DNA from: Thermanaerothrix daxensis
Lineage (GTDB): Bacteria; Chloroflexota; Anaerolineae; Anaerolineales; Anaerolineaceae
Assembly: GCF_001306145.1 (NCBI RefSeq)
Contig: NZ_LGKO01000005.1
Location: forward strand, 744,001-808,000
Length of the DNA: 64,000 nt
Direction of reading: 5' to 3'
This document shows positions 42,189-50,309 of this stretch, piece by piece. The first letter of the stretch is position 1. The number at the start of each line of letters is the position of its first letter. Under the pieces are notes generated by a model. That model did not search any database. It was not told the origin of the DNA and was given only the letters and a program-made list of their open reading frames with translations. Both the position numbers and the translations under genes were made by a program.

Positions 42189-43454
42189 ATGTTTATTGAT
42201 GAGGCCAGAATCTACGTTCGCTCGGGCAAAGGCGGGGATGGGATTGTCCACTTCCACCGGGAGAAGTACGTGGCCCGCGGTGGGCCCGATGGTGGAGATG
42301 GCGGACGCGGGGGTGATGTCATTCTTGAGGTTGTTCCCTCGCTGAATACCTTGGTGAAATTCCGCTACCAGCGCCGTTTCATTGCCCAGGATGGTGGTCG
42401 CGGAGGGCCGAACAACATGACTGGGCGCTCGGGTGAGGATTTGGTCATCCCTGTTCCGCCGGGTACCGTAGTTTATGACGATGACACAGGAGAGTTACTG
42501 GGTGACCTTGTGGAACCCGGACAGCGTTTGGTGGTGTGCCGGGGGGGTCGGGGGGGGCGTGGAAATGCTCGTTTTGCCACCCCGCGCAACCAGGCTCCGC
42601 GTATTGCCGAGAAAGGCGAGCCAGGCCAGGAGCGTAACTTACGCCTGGAACTAAAATTGATCGCTGATGTGGGCATTGTTGGGGTGCCGAATGCGGGAAA
42701 GTCCAGTTTTTTGGCGGCGGTGACCAACGCAAAACCGAAAATTGCAGATTATCCCTTCACCACTCTGGAACCTAACCTTGGAGTGGCTGATTTGGACGCC
42801 AATACGTCTCTGGTGCTGGCAGATATTCCGGGGTTGGTTGAGGGGGCACACCGCGGGGTAGGGCTGGGGGATGCCTTCCTACGGCATATCCAGCGCACCA
42901 AGGTGCTGATTCACCTGCTGGATGGACTTTCTCCCGATCCGGTGGCGGATTATGCCCAGATCAATAGTGAATTGGCTTTATTTGACCCCGAACTGACGCG
43001 AAAACCCATGATTGTTGCGCTCAACAAGATTGACCTGCCGGAAGTGCAGGAGCGCTGGCCCGAGATCGAACGTTCGCTTAAAGAACGGGGGGTAGAGCCA
43101 GTGGCCATCTCGGCATTGAAGAAGATTGGTTTGCAACCGATTTTGTGGCGTTGTGCGGAACTGGTCAAGCAGGCTCCGGAGGTTCTGAGCAGAGTTGAAA
43201 TGCCTGTGTATCGCCCCTCTGCAGATCCCCGAGCCTTTCAGGTGCTTCGGCTTCCAGATGGGAGTTTCAAGGTGACTGGAGAGGCTGTAGAGCGAGCGGC
43301 GGCTATGACATACTGGGAGTATGAAGAGTCGGTACGCCGTTTCCAGAAGTTAATGGAGACCCTAGGGGTAGACGAGGCGTTGCGTCAGGCGGGTATTCAG
43401 AACGGTGATACCGTTTTCATTGGAGATCATTACGAACTTGAGTGGCAGGAATGA
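42189..43454 (+). CDS. obgE: GTPase ObgE/CgtA
   Basis: A 421-residue Obg GTPase in ribosome assembly and stringent control. The glycine-rich Obg fold fills about 1-158 (VRSGKGGDGIVHFHREKYV, GGPDGGDGGRGGDVI). The G domain starts with GVPNAGKSSFL (G1, about 165), then PFTTLEPNLGV, DIPGLVEGAHRGVGLG and ALNKIDLPE (G4, NKxD). A C-terminal OCT domain (about 345-421, FQVLRLPDGSFKVTG) is present, as in Gram-positives and Chloroflexi. Its stop overlaps the nadD start (ATGA), a common gene pair. Confidence 0.97.
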   Translation: MFIDEARIYVRSGKGGDGIVHFHREKYVARGGPDGGDGGRGGDVILEVVPSLNTLVKFRYQRRFIAQDGGRGGPNNMTGRSGEDLVIPVPPGTVVYDDDTGELLGDLVEPGQRLVVCRGGRGGRGNARFATPRNQAPRIAEKGEPGQERNLRLELKLIADVGIVGVPNAGKSSFLAAVTNAKPKIADYPFTTLEPNLGVADLDANTSLVLADIPGLVEGAHRGVGLGDAFLRHIQRTKVLIHLLDGLSPDPVADYAQINSELALFDPELTRKPMIVALNKIDLPEVQERWPEIERSLKERGVEPVAISALKKIGLQPILWRCAELVKQAPEVLSRVEMPVYRPSADPRAFQVLRLPDGSFKVTGEAVERAAAMTYWEYEESVRRFQKLMETLGVDEALRQAGIQNGDTVFIGDHYELEWQE

Positions 43455-44062
43455 GGCGCATTGGAGTCTTTGGTGGCACTTTTGATCCGCCACATGTGGG
43501 ACACTTGATTCTTGCCTCTGAAGCGGCGGATCAATTGGGACTGGAACGGGTGTTGTGGGTCCTAACCCCCGACCCACCCCACAAGCGTGGGCTACCCATT
43601 ACGCCCTTATTGATCCGGCTTGAACTGGTGAAGGCTGCTATAGAGGGTGACCCCTTATTCGAACTCTCACGGGTTGAGATTGACCGTCCGGGTCCGCACT
43701 ACGCAGTGGATACATTGCTAATCTTGCATGACCTTTATCCCGAGGATGCGCTGATTTATCTAATCGGAGGGGATTCATTACGCGATTTACCGACCTGGCA
43801 TCAGCCCTTGAGGTTTCTAGAGGCTTGCGATGGGCTGGGGGTGATGCGGCGGCCTGGGGATGCCGTGGATCTTTCACACCTTGAGGCCACTTTGCCAGGT
43901 TTAAGACGCAAAGTGATGTTTGTGGATGCTCCTCTATTGGAGATCTCCTCGTCCCAGATCCGTCAGCGAGTGGCAGGAGGTAAGGCGTACCGTTACTACC
44001 TCCCACCCCGAGTCTATGAGCTGGTAGAGCGTTACCGCCTGTACCGCGCTATCGAGCCTTAA
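43451..44062 (+). CDS. nadD: Nicotinate-mononucleotide adenylyltransferase NadD
   Basis: A 203-residue nucleotidyltransferase making deamido-NAD. RIGVFGGTFDPPHVGHLIL holds the H-x-G-H ATP motif; the C-terminal ISSSQIRQR is the I-S-S-T-x-I-R phosphate motif. The start is ATG 43451, overlapping the obgE stop in ATGA, so the two are translationally coupled. The end overlaps the oppositely oriented toast-rack lipoprotein gene by 14 bases. With the Rex-type operator and the NAD-linked dehydrogenase in the same window, NAD supply and redox genes are clustered, though nothing shows joint control. Confidence 0.95.
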   Translation: MRRIGVFGGTFDPPHVGHLILASEAADQLGLERVLWVLTPDPPHKRGLPITPLLIRLELVKAAIEGDPLFELSRVEIDRPGPHYAVDTLLILHDLYPEDALIYLIGGDSLRDLPTWHQPLRFLEACDGLGVMRRPGDAVDLSHLEATLPGLRRKVMFVDAPLLEISSSQIRQRVAGGKAYRYYLPPRVYELVERYRLYRAIEP

Positions 44063-44933
44063 GTTCGAGGGAGCCAACCCCCATCTGAATCTCGATCAGG
44101 AGTCGGGGGCCGTTGCCGCTTTTCTCGTAAACACCATCCTGGATGTTCCAGACGCCCTGGGGGGAAACGTTGTTCAATCCACCAGTAATTTCCACCCGTG
44201 CGGGAACCTCAGGGGGAATGACCAAGACCACCTGGGAAACCCCGGATTTAATACGTATGTTCATGTCGTGCGACAAATTGCCAGAAAAATCCAGGGTATA
44301 GGCACCGGTACCTCCCTCAAAAATGATTTCATCGGCATTGGTATTTCCCAACCCGAGCAGTTCAACTTTGGAAGCGCCGGTGCGATAGCGCAGTTGATCC
44401 ATGGGTAGGGGGTTGAGCGCATTGAAAACCACTCGTGCTTCGCTTGCCCCGTCATTGATTTGTAGCCGCGTTAGGGGGAGACCGCTTAAATCCAGTTCGC
44501 CTTTATAAGCGCCCGCATTAATGGTGAGGTCCAGGGGATAATTTCCCAATTTCAAGTCCCATTCATTGATCGTTTCCTTGGGAAGCGCCAGTTGCCCATC
44601 CGCCTGGCGCTGGGTCAGGACCAGACTCGCCGGGCCGCGCAGGATTTGAGGCTCCCATTCCGGAACATTGTAGCGAATGGTGCCTTGGATCAGACCTTGA
44701 ACGCCCGGTTGAAGGGTTAGTTCTCCCATTCCCATTTCCAATCGCAGTTTGAGGGGCTCTGTACCATCTGTGGGGAGTGGTTCGTCAATGGTTTTGATGA
44801 CCGGGGTTGTGGTTTGAAGGGTTGGCACACGGATATTAGGCAGGTTGACGGTAATTGAGCAAGCCAGTGAGGTTAGCAATAACAGGCTTAACAAAATCAG
44901 GCTACCTGGAATGGTTCTAGAGGGTTGATTCAT
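44049..44933 (-). CDS. Toast-rack (DUF2154/LiaF-like) lipoprotein
   Basis: A 294-residue predicted lipoprotein with lipobox TSLAC (Cys25) and a Thr/Pro linker. A long beta-rich region follows with regular G/A-x-x-x-L repeats (LEMGMGELTLQPG, INAGAYKGELDLSGL, INDGASEARVVFN, RIKSGVSQVVLVIP, IEIQMGVGSLELK). These are the hallmark of toast-rack and DUF4097-like solenoids found in cell-envelope stress systems. It is the last gene of the ECF operon read from 47098, adjoining the polymer-former protein gene at 44933. Confidence 0.85.
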   Translation of the reverse strand: MNQPSRTIPGSLILLSLLLLTSLACSITVNLPNIRVPTLQTTTPVIKTIDEPLPTDGTEPLKLRLEMGMGELTLQPGVQGLIQGTIRYNVPEWEPQILRGPASLVLTQRQADGQLALPKETINEWDLKLGNYPLDLTINAGAYKGELDLSGLPLTRLQINDGASEARVVFNALNPLPMDQLRYRTGASKVELLGLGNTNADEIIFEGGTGAYTLDFSGNLSHDMNIRIKSGVSQVVLVIPPEVPARVEITGGLNNVSPQGVWNIQDGVYEKSGNGPRLLIEIQMGVGSLELKAR

Positions 44934-45991
44934 TAGTTTTCTCCTTCTGCATTCTCCTCACGGGAGGGCGGGACCAGCGATGAGGTGATCTCAGGACCTC
45001 CCGCTGTGGGAGGAGTTGGTGGGATGGTACGAAAGACCTGGGTCCCAAAACGGCTTAACAGGACAGCACCCAGTCCCCAACACCCGATCAAGAAACTTAG
45101 TATCCCTCCCAGGCAAGGGATGTATCCTAGCAAGTACAGGACGAATCCCAGTATCAATGTGCCAATGCCAGCGGCCAGGGGAGGGCTCCAGATACTCTTG
45201 AAGAGATCAGCCATACGATTGCCGATCTCATAACCTACGGCAACCCATCCCAATAGTAACGCCAGGGCCAGAATCATCAACCCTGCCAGTGCAACCGGGA
45301 TCAAAATTATAGTGATTAGCAGGATCACGATAACCGCTGGCATGACCAAAAGGGTTAGTAGCCCCAATCCACCGCTGAGGAAAGGCTCGTGGGTGAGGGT
45401 CTGGCTGATACGATCCAGGGGCACTGGCAGGATAAGGGCAATCAGCAGTGCCAGGATGGCAACCGCCACCGTGCGCAAAAGGTTGAGAAACGCACGCTGC
45501 AGGAAGTTAAAAGGTTCTGTTGGAATGGGTTGCCAGCGGAAAACCGGGGTTCGCCAAACGCCAATTGAAGGGCTAAATGTGTTAAGGCTGCCCATCAGGG
45601 TAGCCTTTTCTAATCCGGAAATCGAAGAGGCTACCGTGTGAATATCTCCGCGGATTAGAGCACCATCCTCGAATTCGATGGTTGCGCCGACGGCATTTAT
45701 GCTGGCGACTATCTCGCCTGCAAGTTTCAAGGAGCCGCCCAGCAAGTCGACATCTCCGTTGACGGTAGCACCCTTCTGCACTTCCGCAGTACCACCTATA
45801 ATTATCAGATCCCCTGCCAGGGTTTCGCCACTGTGCAAGGTAAATGTTTCTCCAATTACCAGACGATCACCACTATAGGTCTGTGAGATAAAAGAAACTG
45901 AGGGCTTGGCGATAGCAGGATGCCAAGATCCAAGCAGAAGAACCAGGCTGATAACGGAAATCAACCAGAAGGTAGTGTGTTTTGTTTTCAT
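44933..45991 (-). CDS. Bactofilin-like polymer-forming membrane protein
   Basis: A 352-residue protein: signal peptide (about 1-28, ending AIAKP), then a right-handed beta-helix-like region with short repeats (GETFTLHSGETLAGDLIIIGG, ATVNGDVDLLGGSLKLAGEI), then four to five membrane helices (about 165-320) and a Pro-rich tail. The repeat is that of bactofilin-type polymer formers, here exported and membrane-linked. I place the start at ATG 45991, which has AGGAG upstream and overlaps the anti-sigma stop by four bases (ATGA). Part of an envelope-stress operon. Confidence 0.85.
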   Translation of the reverse strand: MKTKHTTFWLISVISLVLLLGSWHPAIAKPSVSFISQTYSGDRLVIGETFTLHSGETLAGDLIIIGGTAEVQKGATVNGDVDLLGGSLKLAGEIVASINAVGATIEFEDGALIRGDIHTVASSISGLEKATLMGSLNTFSPSIGVWRTPVFRWQPIPTEPFNFLQRAFLNLLRTVAVAILALLIALILPVPLDRISQTLTHEPFLSGGLGLLTLLVMPAVIVILLITIILIPVALAGLMILALALLLGWVAVGYEIGNRMADLFKSIWSPPLAAGIGTLILGFVLYLLGYIPCLGGILSFLIGCWGLGAVLLSRFGTQVFRTIPPTPPTAGGPEITSSLVPPSREENAEGEN

Positions 45992-46527
45992 GGATTTTTT
46001 GCTCCTTGCAGGGCGAGTTTGGCCATGGCATAGCACCAGGTACTCAGGGGAAGAATGATCCAGGTGTAGAGCAGGAAGCCCATAGCAGGTAACCAATAAA
46101 GTGGGATCTCGTGCAGCCAAAAAGTGGCCGCATAGCGGATTTGGAGCCAGGTCGAGGGCAGTCGGGTAAGGAAGCGGATAAGGTGTGCAATCCCCTCAGC
46201 AACGAGGTTGGAGTCCCAAAAGAAGACCAGGAGAGCGATGCAACCAACCAACATTGTAAGTGTCAAGCCAACCATGACACCGACCCATTTCCAAAGGGTT
46301 TGGTGAGAACGCTGAACTTGGGCTTGGGCATAGGATTCCCAGCGGTTGACAAACGTGGGTGAAGGGGCCAGTAAGGGCAGGTGTTTGATTTCTTCTTCAA
46401 CCTCCTGCCAGGCCAAGTAGGTTTTGCGGCAATGGGTGCAGGTTTCCAAATGGCGCTGCATGTCCTGGAATTGAACTTCTGAACATCCCATTTCACAGAA
46501 CCAGGTTTCAATAGGCGGGTGCTTCAT
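45988..46527 (-). CDS. Zinc-binding anti-sigma factor, membrane-bound
   Basis: A 179-residue protein. The N-terminal ZAS-type zinc motif H26-x3-C30-x2-C33 (RHLETCTHCRKTY) belongs to the RsrA/ChrR-like anti-sigma family. Two or three membrane helices follow (WVGVMVGLTLTMLVGCIALLV, YWLPAMGFLLYTWIILPL). The start ATG 46527 has AAGGAG seven bases upstream and overlaps the sigma gene by 20 bases, so sigma and anti-sigma are made in step. It should hold the ECF factor at the membrane until a signal releases it. Confidence 0.9.
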   Translation of the reverse strand: MKHPPIETWFCEMGCSEVQFQDMQRHLETCTHCRKTYLAWQEVEEEIKHLPLLAPSPTFVNRWESYAQAQVQRSHQTLWKWVGVMVGLTLTMLVGCIALLVFFWDSNLVAEGIAHLIRFLTRLPSTWLQIRYAATFWLHEIPLYWLPAMGFLLYTWIILPLSTWCYAMAKLALQGAKNP

Positions 46528-47098
46528 GGGCTGACTCCTTGGAGGTATAACGGCTTTGCTGTTCTTTCCATAATAGCGCCATCTTCTGGCGGGCACGGTG
46601 GAGGCGGCTCTTAACGGCACTGGTGGAAATTGAGAGCATTTCAGCCATTTCTAATTCACTCATCTCATACCAATAACGTAGGATCAGGACGGCACGTTCG
46701 TGGGGTTCCAGGCGCATAAGCAACTGCTGAATGCGTTGGCTTTCCTCCAATTGAGTATATTGAGTCTCTGGGTTGGGGGAAGAACCAGGGAGAATTTCAT
46801 CCATCCATTCCTGGATGCTTTCCACAGGTGTGCGTCGCTTACGGAGTTGATCAATGCAGTAATGGGCTGCGATGGAGAGCAACCAGGTCAAGAACGAACG
46901 GGAGTGATCGTAGCGGTGAAGGGCTTGAAAAGCGCGCCAAAATGTTTCTTGAGCGGCATCTTCGGCTTCTTGAGGATCGCCCAGCATGCGGTAGCACAAG
47001 TTAAAGACAGGGGTTTGGTAGGCAGCTACGATCTGACTAAAGGCTTCTACATCTTGCGAGGCATGCTTTAAGAGGGCTGAGTCGGGCTCTGCTACCAC
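46508..47098 (-). CDS. ECF sigma factor, RpoE/SigW type
   Basis: A 196-residue sigma factor. Region 2: QTPVFNLCYRMLGDPQEAED, AAQETFWRAFQALHRYDHSR and FLTWLLSIAAHYCIDQLRKR. Region 4 is about 125-180 with AVLILRYWYEMSELEMAEML and STSAVKSRLHRARQKM. The start is a GTG at 47098. It heads a four-gene operon: anti-sigma, polymer-former, toast-rack lipoprotein. This organisation is typical of envelope-stress regulons in which the sigma factor drives its own operon. Confidence 0.95.
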   Translation of the reverse strand: MVAEPDSALLKHASQDVEAFSQIVAAYQTPVFNLCYRMLGDPQEAEDAAQETFWRAFQALHRYDHSRSFLTWLLSIAAHYCIDQLRKRRTPVESIQEWMDEILPGSSPNPETQYTQLEESQRIQQLLMRLEPHERAVLILRYWYEMSELEMAEMLSISTSAVKSRLHRARQKMALLWKEQQSRYTSKESAHEAPAY

Positions 47099-47177
47099 TT
47101 TGCTTCACCGCCTTGGAATCTCTGCAATGATCTACGCAGAAAACGGGTCTGGGTTGCGGAGGGGAATGGAGAATAAT

Positions 47178-48104
47178 TTAATCTGACGAGGAATCCGCCG
47201 ATTGGGAGAAGGGCACGGGTGAGGTGGAGAAATTCGAAGCCAATAAGACGTGCCCTTGAGAGAGCAAAGTAGCAGCAAAGATTAAGGCCGCACCCAGCCA
47301 TTGGGCCGGCTGCGGTCTTTCTCCCAGCAGGAGTGCTCCAAAAAGTGCGGCAAATACGGCTTCGGTGCTAAATAGAATTGCTGCATCTGTGGGTGGTGCA
47401 TGTCGTTGTCCCATCACCTGCAAGGTGAAAGCCAGGCTAACGATGAACACCGCCGAGTAGGCGGTCGCCAGAAGGGTGGTTCCGCTCATGGTTAGCCAGT
47501 TTCCTTGAGGCCATCCCCACACGATGGCCAGGTTGAGCAAGCCGCAAATCAGCGCCTGGCCTGCGGCAAACTGCAAGCCGTTCATTTGATTGGCTGCCTT
47601 GCTTACGACAATTACATGAAGGGCCCATATGAGGGCTCCACCCAGGATAATGGTATCACCGGTGTTTAGCCGAATGCGTAAGGAACCGCTACTGAGGAGT
47701 AGTGTTCCCAGGACGGCCATTCCGGCGGCTACCCAGACGTACCAGCCTGGGCGTTGATGTGCGAAGATAAAGAGCAGGAGTGGTATGATCACGACATAAA
47801 GGCTGGTAATAAAGCCGGCATTGGCGGCCGTAGTGGTAGCAATGCCAATTTGTTGAAGTGTGCTCCCTCCAAAAAGTAAAGTGCCTCCCAGGAGAACCCA
47901 ACGCCAATCTTTGGGATGAGTGATAAGTTTGAAGCGCAGTCCCAAAGCAAGTAAAAGCCCTCCAGTTGTGAAGCGCATTCCATTAAATATGAAACTGGTA
48001 ATTTCAGCAGAGGCGATCTTCTGCGCCACAAACCCGCTTCCCCAGATAGCGGCAGCGAGGACCAACATCAGGTCGGATTTCAATCGGGAATCATTCATAG
48101 CCAT
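47178..48104 (-). CDS. EamA/DMT-family transporter
   Basis: A 308-residue inner-membrane protein with ten predicted helices in two EamA repeats (LVLAAAIWGSGFVAQKIA; ILGGALIWALHVIVVSKAAN). Motifs FTTGGLLLALGLRF, GITTTAANAGFITSLYVV-like and LSTEAVFAALFGALLLGERP are typical of drug/metabolite exporters. Start may be 48104 or 48098 (two residues shorter, better SD spacing). A reverse TATAAT at 48153-48158 and a leader hairpin at 48118-48136 lie upstream. Substrate unknown. Confidence 0.9.
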   Translation of the reverse strand: MAMNDSRLKSDLMLVLAAAIWGSGFVAQKIASAEITSFIFNGMRFTTGGLLLALGLRFKLITHPKDWRWVLLGGTLLFGGSTLQQIGIATTTAANAGFITSLYVVIIPLLLFIFAHQRPGWYVWVAAGMAVLGTLLLSSGSLRIRLNTGDTIILGGALIWALHVIVVSKAANQMNGLQFAAGQALICGLLNLAIVWGWPQGNWLTMSGTTLLATAYSAVFIVSLAFTLQVMGQRHAPPTDAAILFSTEAVFAALFGALLLGERPQPAQWLGAALIFAATLLSQGHVLLASNFSTSPVPFSQSADSSSD

Positions 48105-48117
48105 ATCTCATTGCCAG

Positions 48118-48136
48118 GAAAAGCACTTTGCTTTTC
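48118..48136 (-). repeat. Hairpin in the leader of the EamA transporter gene
   Basis: A perfect 8-bp stem GAAAAGCA/TGCTTTTC with a three-base loop, between the -10 box at 48153-48158 and the start codon. It could be an operator or an RNA structure limiting translation. Confidence 0.4.
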
Positions 48137-48189
48137 TCGTCACAGGATAAAAATTATAAAAAGCAAAGGCAGCGAAGGTGGTGTAGGGT

Positions 48190-48396
48190 TTAGTCTTCGA
48201 GGGTAAAACCAATCTTAATGGTAACTTGCCATTGCCCTACATGATCGCCTTCGATCCGCCCACGGATCTCGCTGACTTCAAACCACTGTAAATGTCGCAC
48301 GGTCTGCGCAGCCCGTCCAATAGCGGTTTGAATGGCATCTTCAACACTTACATCCGAGGTGCCGGTAATTTCAATGATTTTATAAACCTTATTCAT
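48190..48396 (-). CDS. Dodecin flavin-binding protein
   Basis: A 68-residue dodecin. VYKIIEITGTSDVSVEDAIQ, AIGRAAQTVRHLQWFEVSEI with the flavin-stacking Trp (W38), and GRIEGDHVGQWQVTIKIGF match the family at full length. Dodecins assemble into hollow dodecamers storing riboflavin, FMN or FAD. An AAAGGAGA site precedes the ATG. It sits alone between the transporter and a long intergenic region. Confidence 0.95.
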   Translation of the reverse strand: MNKVYKIIEITGTSDVSVEDAIQTAIGRAAQTVRHLQWFEVSEIRGRIEGDHVGQWQVTIKIGFTLED

Positions 48397-48538
48397 CGCC
48401 TGTCTCCTTTGGCATTCACGGGTGGTTTTCGTTCACTACTCGGCAGGATTGAGATAACCGAGGCTTCCAATGCTCTGATTTTAAAAGAAAATTGCCCAAA
48501 ATGGGCATGGAAAACGAGGATCCTGGTATAATTTCACT

Positions 48539-48690
48539 TCGAAATAGGCTCTTGACCTTTGAAGATGGAGGTCAGTTGGAGACGCGAAGATCCTCGCTGT
48601 CCGTTCTTGTGCCTCCCCAAAAATCTTCTGATTGGGCACTTCTAAAATTTGAGTTTCTTTTTCACCCCTTAGCGGGTGATTTTTTCTTTT
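48539..48690 (+). ncRNA. Candidate small RNA with own promoter and terminator
   Basis: TATAAT at 48527-48532 would start a transcript near 48539, and an intrinsic terminator ends it near 48690, giving about 150 nt. The interior has mutually compatible pairings: TGACCT with AGGTCA, CCCAA with TTGGG flanked by GTG/CAC, and GAAA..CTC near the 5' end with GAG-TTTC before the terminator. GAAGAT/ATCTTC is an alternative. I compared it by eye with 6S, SRP, tmRNA, RNase P and common riboswitches and recognised none. It could be free-standing or a terminating leader of the SET gene. Confidence 0.42.
48662..48690 (+). terminator. Intrinsic terminator of the candidate small RNA
   Basis: TCACCC (48662-48667) pairs with GGGTGA (48674-48679) around a six-base loop, followed by TTTTTTCTTTT. 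No gene ends upstream on this strand, so it must end a non-coding transcript or attenuate the SET gene. Confidence 0.8.
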
Positions 48691-48840
48691 GGGTCTATTG
48701 ATTACAGGGGAACCTGCATGGAGGAGGTGATTGAACGGGAGTGTGTGCTTAAAGATCATTTGATAGATTGGTCAGATGGCCCTTTAGACATTTACGTAAG
48801 TCTTTAATTTAGTTAGATAGTTAGATAGAAGAGAGGATGT

Positions 48841-49374
48841 ATGCAGTTCAGTACGTATTCTTACTGCTCTCCGAAATTAGAATTACGTCCCTGCCCCGGG
48901 GAGAGAGGGCTGGGGCTTTTTGCTCGAGAACCCATTCATGCAGGGGAATTACTGGCTGTTTGGGGAGGCCAGGTATTAACGGGTGAGCAATTGCGCCTGT
49001 TACCCGTGGAACGTCGTGTTCACAGCATTCAGATCGAAGAAGATCTCTACATGGTACCCTTGACGTTTGGTGAGCCGGCGGACTATTTCAATCACTCCTG
49101 TGATCCTAACTGTGGCTTGAGTTCCCCAATTACTTTGGTTGCTATGCGAGATATTGCAGTGGGAGAAGAGGCTTGTTTTGACTACGCCATGAGCGATTCA
49201 AGTGACTATGACGAGTTTGAGTGTCACTGCGGTTCGCCCAATTGCCGTGGTATTGTCACTGGTCGCGATTGGATGCTGCCGTCGCTTCAGGAGCGCTATC
49301 GGGGTTATTTTTCTCCCTACTTGCAGCGGCGCATTGATAAGATGCGCCAGGGGGCACTAAGTACAATCCCTTAA
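48841..49374 (+). CDS. SET-domain lysine methyltransferase-like protein
   Basis: A 177-residue SET protein. GERGLGLFAREPIHAGELL is the first SET block; FNHSCDPNCG (N84-C91) is the signature; ACFDYAMSDS carries the catalytic-type Tyr115. A post-SET zinc site is formed by C128, C130 and C135 (ECHCGSPNCRG) with Cys87. These are the parts of eukaryotic-like SAM-dependent protein-lysine methyltransferases. A target is not known in bacteria of this type. GAGAGGA precedes the ATG. A SAM hydrolase gene follows after about 115 bases. Confidence 0.88.
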   Translation: MQFSTYSYCSPKLELRPCPGERGLGLFAREPIHAGELLAVWGGQVLTGEQLRLLPVERRVHSIQIEEDLYMVPLTFGEPADYFNHSCDPNCGLSSPITLVAMRDIAVGEEACFDYAMSDSSDYDEFECHCGSPNCRGIVTGRDWMLPSLQERYRGYFSPYLQRRIDKMRQGALSTIP

Positions 49375-49411
49375 AGGGCGCTTTGAGTAAGCAGTTCGTC
49401 GGCAGAGCAAG

Positions 49412-49436
49412 ACCGGGGCAGAAAAGCTTCCCCGGT
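49412..49436 (+). terminator. Hairpin after the SET gene
   Basis: ACCGGGG (49412-49418) pairs with CCCCGGT (49430-49436) with a short inner GAA/TTC helix. No T-run. It is followed directly by TATGAT (49442-49447), a likely -10 for the next gene. Confidence 0.6.
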
Positions 49437-49489
49437 TATGGTATGATTTTTCTGAACATCCTACCAGGACCTCCATCCCGGAGAGAAGA

Positions 49490-50284
49490 ATGACGCAAGT
49501 AATGGCCTTGCTGACAGATTTTGGATATCGCGATCATTATGTGGGTGTGATGAAAGGGGTGATCTGGGGAATTGCCCCTGACGTGCAAATTGCCGATATT
49601 TCCCACGCCGTGAGGCCTCAAAATGTGTTTGAAGGCGCCTTTCTTCTAGCCCAGGCTTATCCTTATTTTCCCCCTGAAACGATTTTTGTTGCGGTTGTAG
49701 ATCCGGGGGTTGGTACCCGTCGGCGCCCACTGGCAGCCCAGATTGGCAATTATTATTTTGTGGTGCCCGATAATGGGCTGCTGACATTCGTGATTCGCGA
49801 AGCCAGAAAGCAAAAGTGGCCCATGCGTTTTGTCCATCTGACTCAAACAGCCTACTGGTTGCCCGCGATTAGCCGTTCTTTTCATGGGCGCGATATTTTT
49901 GCCCCAGTTGCTGCACACCTGGCCACTGGGGTAGCTTTGGAGGCTTTGGGCCCCACGGTGGAGGATCCAGTTCTAATTCCAATCCCCGAACCCTCACCAG
50001 AGCAGGAGGGCTGGCGGGGGGAGATCATCTACATTGATGGTTTTGGAAATCTGATTACCAATATCACCCCTCTACATCTTGGGGAAAGAGAGCAATGGAA
50101 AATTCGCTATAAAGACCATGAGGTCAGGGGAATTGTCAGTACGTTTGGTGATGGGCAACCAGGCGATCTGATCGCCATGTTTGATAGTACGGGGTTCTTG
50201 AGCCTATGCATTGTAAACGGGAACGCCGAGATGACCTTAAAGGCTCAGACCGGGGAGGTTCTATGGGTGTTGCCCCAAGTATGA
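49490..50284 (+). CDS. SAM hydroxide adenosyltransferase (SAM hydrolase, DUF62)
   Basis: A 264-residue enzyme of the fluorinase/chlorinase superfamily that cleaves S-adenosyl-L-methionine to adenosine and methionine. ALLTDFGYRDHYVGVMKGVI carries the adenosine-binding Asp; VVDPGVGTRRRPLAAQIGNY, VPDNGLLTFV and SFHGRDIFAPVAAHLATG are family blocks, and IDGFGNLITNI marks the C-terminal domain. GGAGAGAAG precedes the ATG. It lies between the SET gene and the MoxR operon. Biological role in bacteria is not settled. Confidence 0.92.
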   Translation: MTQVMALLTDFGYRDHYVGVMKGVIWGIAPDVQIADISHAVRPQNVFEGAFLLAQAYPYFPPETIFVAVVDPGVGTRRRPLAAQIGNYYFVVPDNGLLTFVIREARKQKWPMRFVHLTQTAYWLPAISRSFHGRDIFAPVAAHLATGVALEALGPTVEDPVLIPIPEPSPEQEGWRGEIIYIDGFGNLITNITPLHLGEREQWKIRYKDHEVRGIVSTFGDGQPGDLIAMFDSTGFLSLCIVNGNAEMTLKAQTGEVLWVLPQV

Positions 50285-50309
50285 CCGACATCCTAAAAGG
50301 AGGTGAGCA

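Larger units (their letters stand above)
48397..48840. other. 444-bp intergenic region with a candidate small RNA
   Basis: No convincing protein gene. It holds a short TGCCCA/TGGGCA dyad near 48493-48508, a TATAAT (48527-48532), a structured stretch and an intrinsic terminator (48662-48690), then about 150 bases up to the SET gene. A 29-codon frame at 48718-48807 follows AGGGG but has no other support. Confidence 0.6.

Noticed and set aside
48481-48759. Reverse and forward short frames (92 and 69 codons) over the candidate small RNA
   Set aside because: They run through the promoter and terminator hairpin and encode no recognisable protein.
48718-48807. A 29-codon frame starting M-E-E-V-I-E-R-E
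   Set aside because: An AGGGG lies upstream but nothing else supports it; length and composition are compatible with chance.
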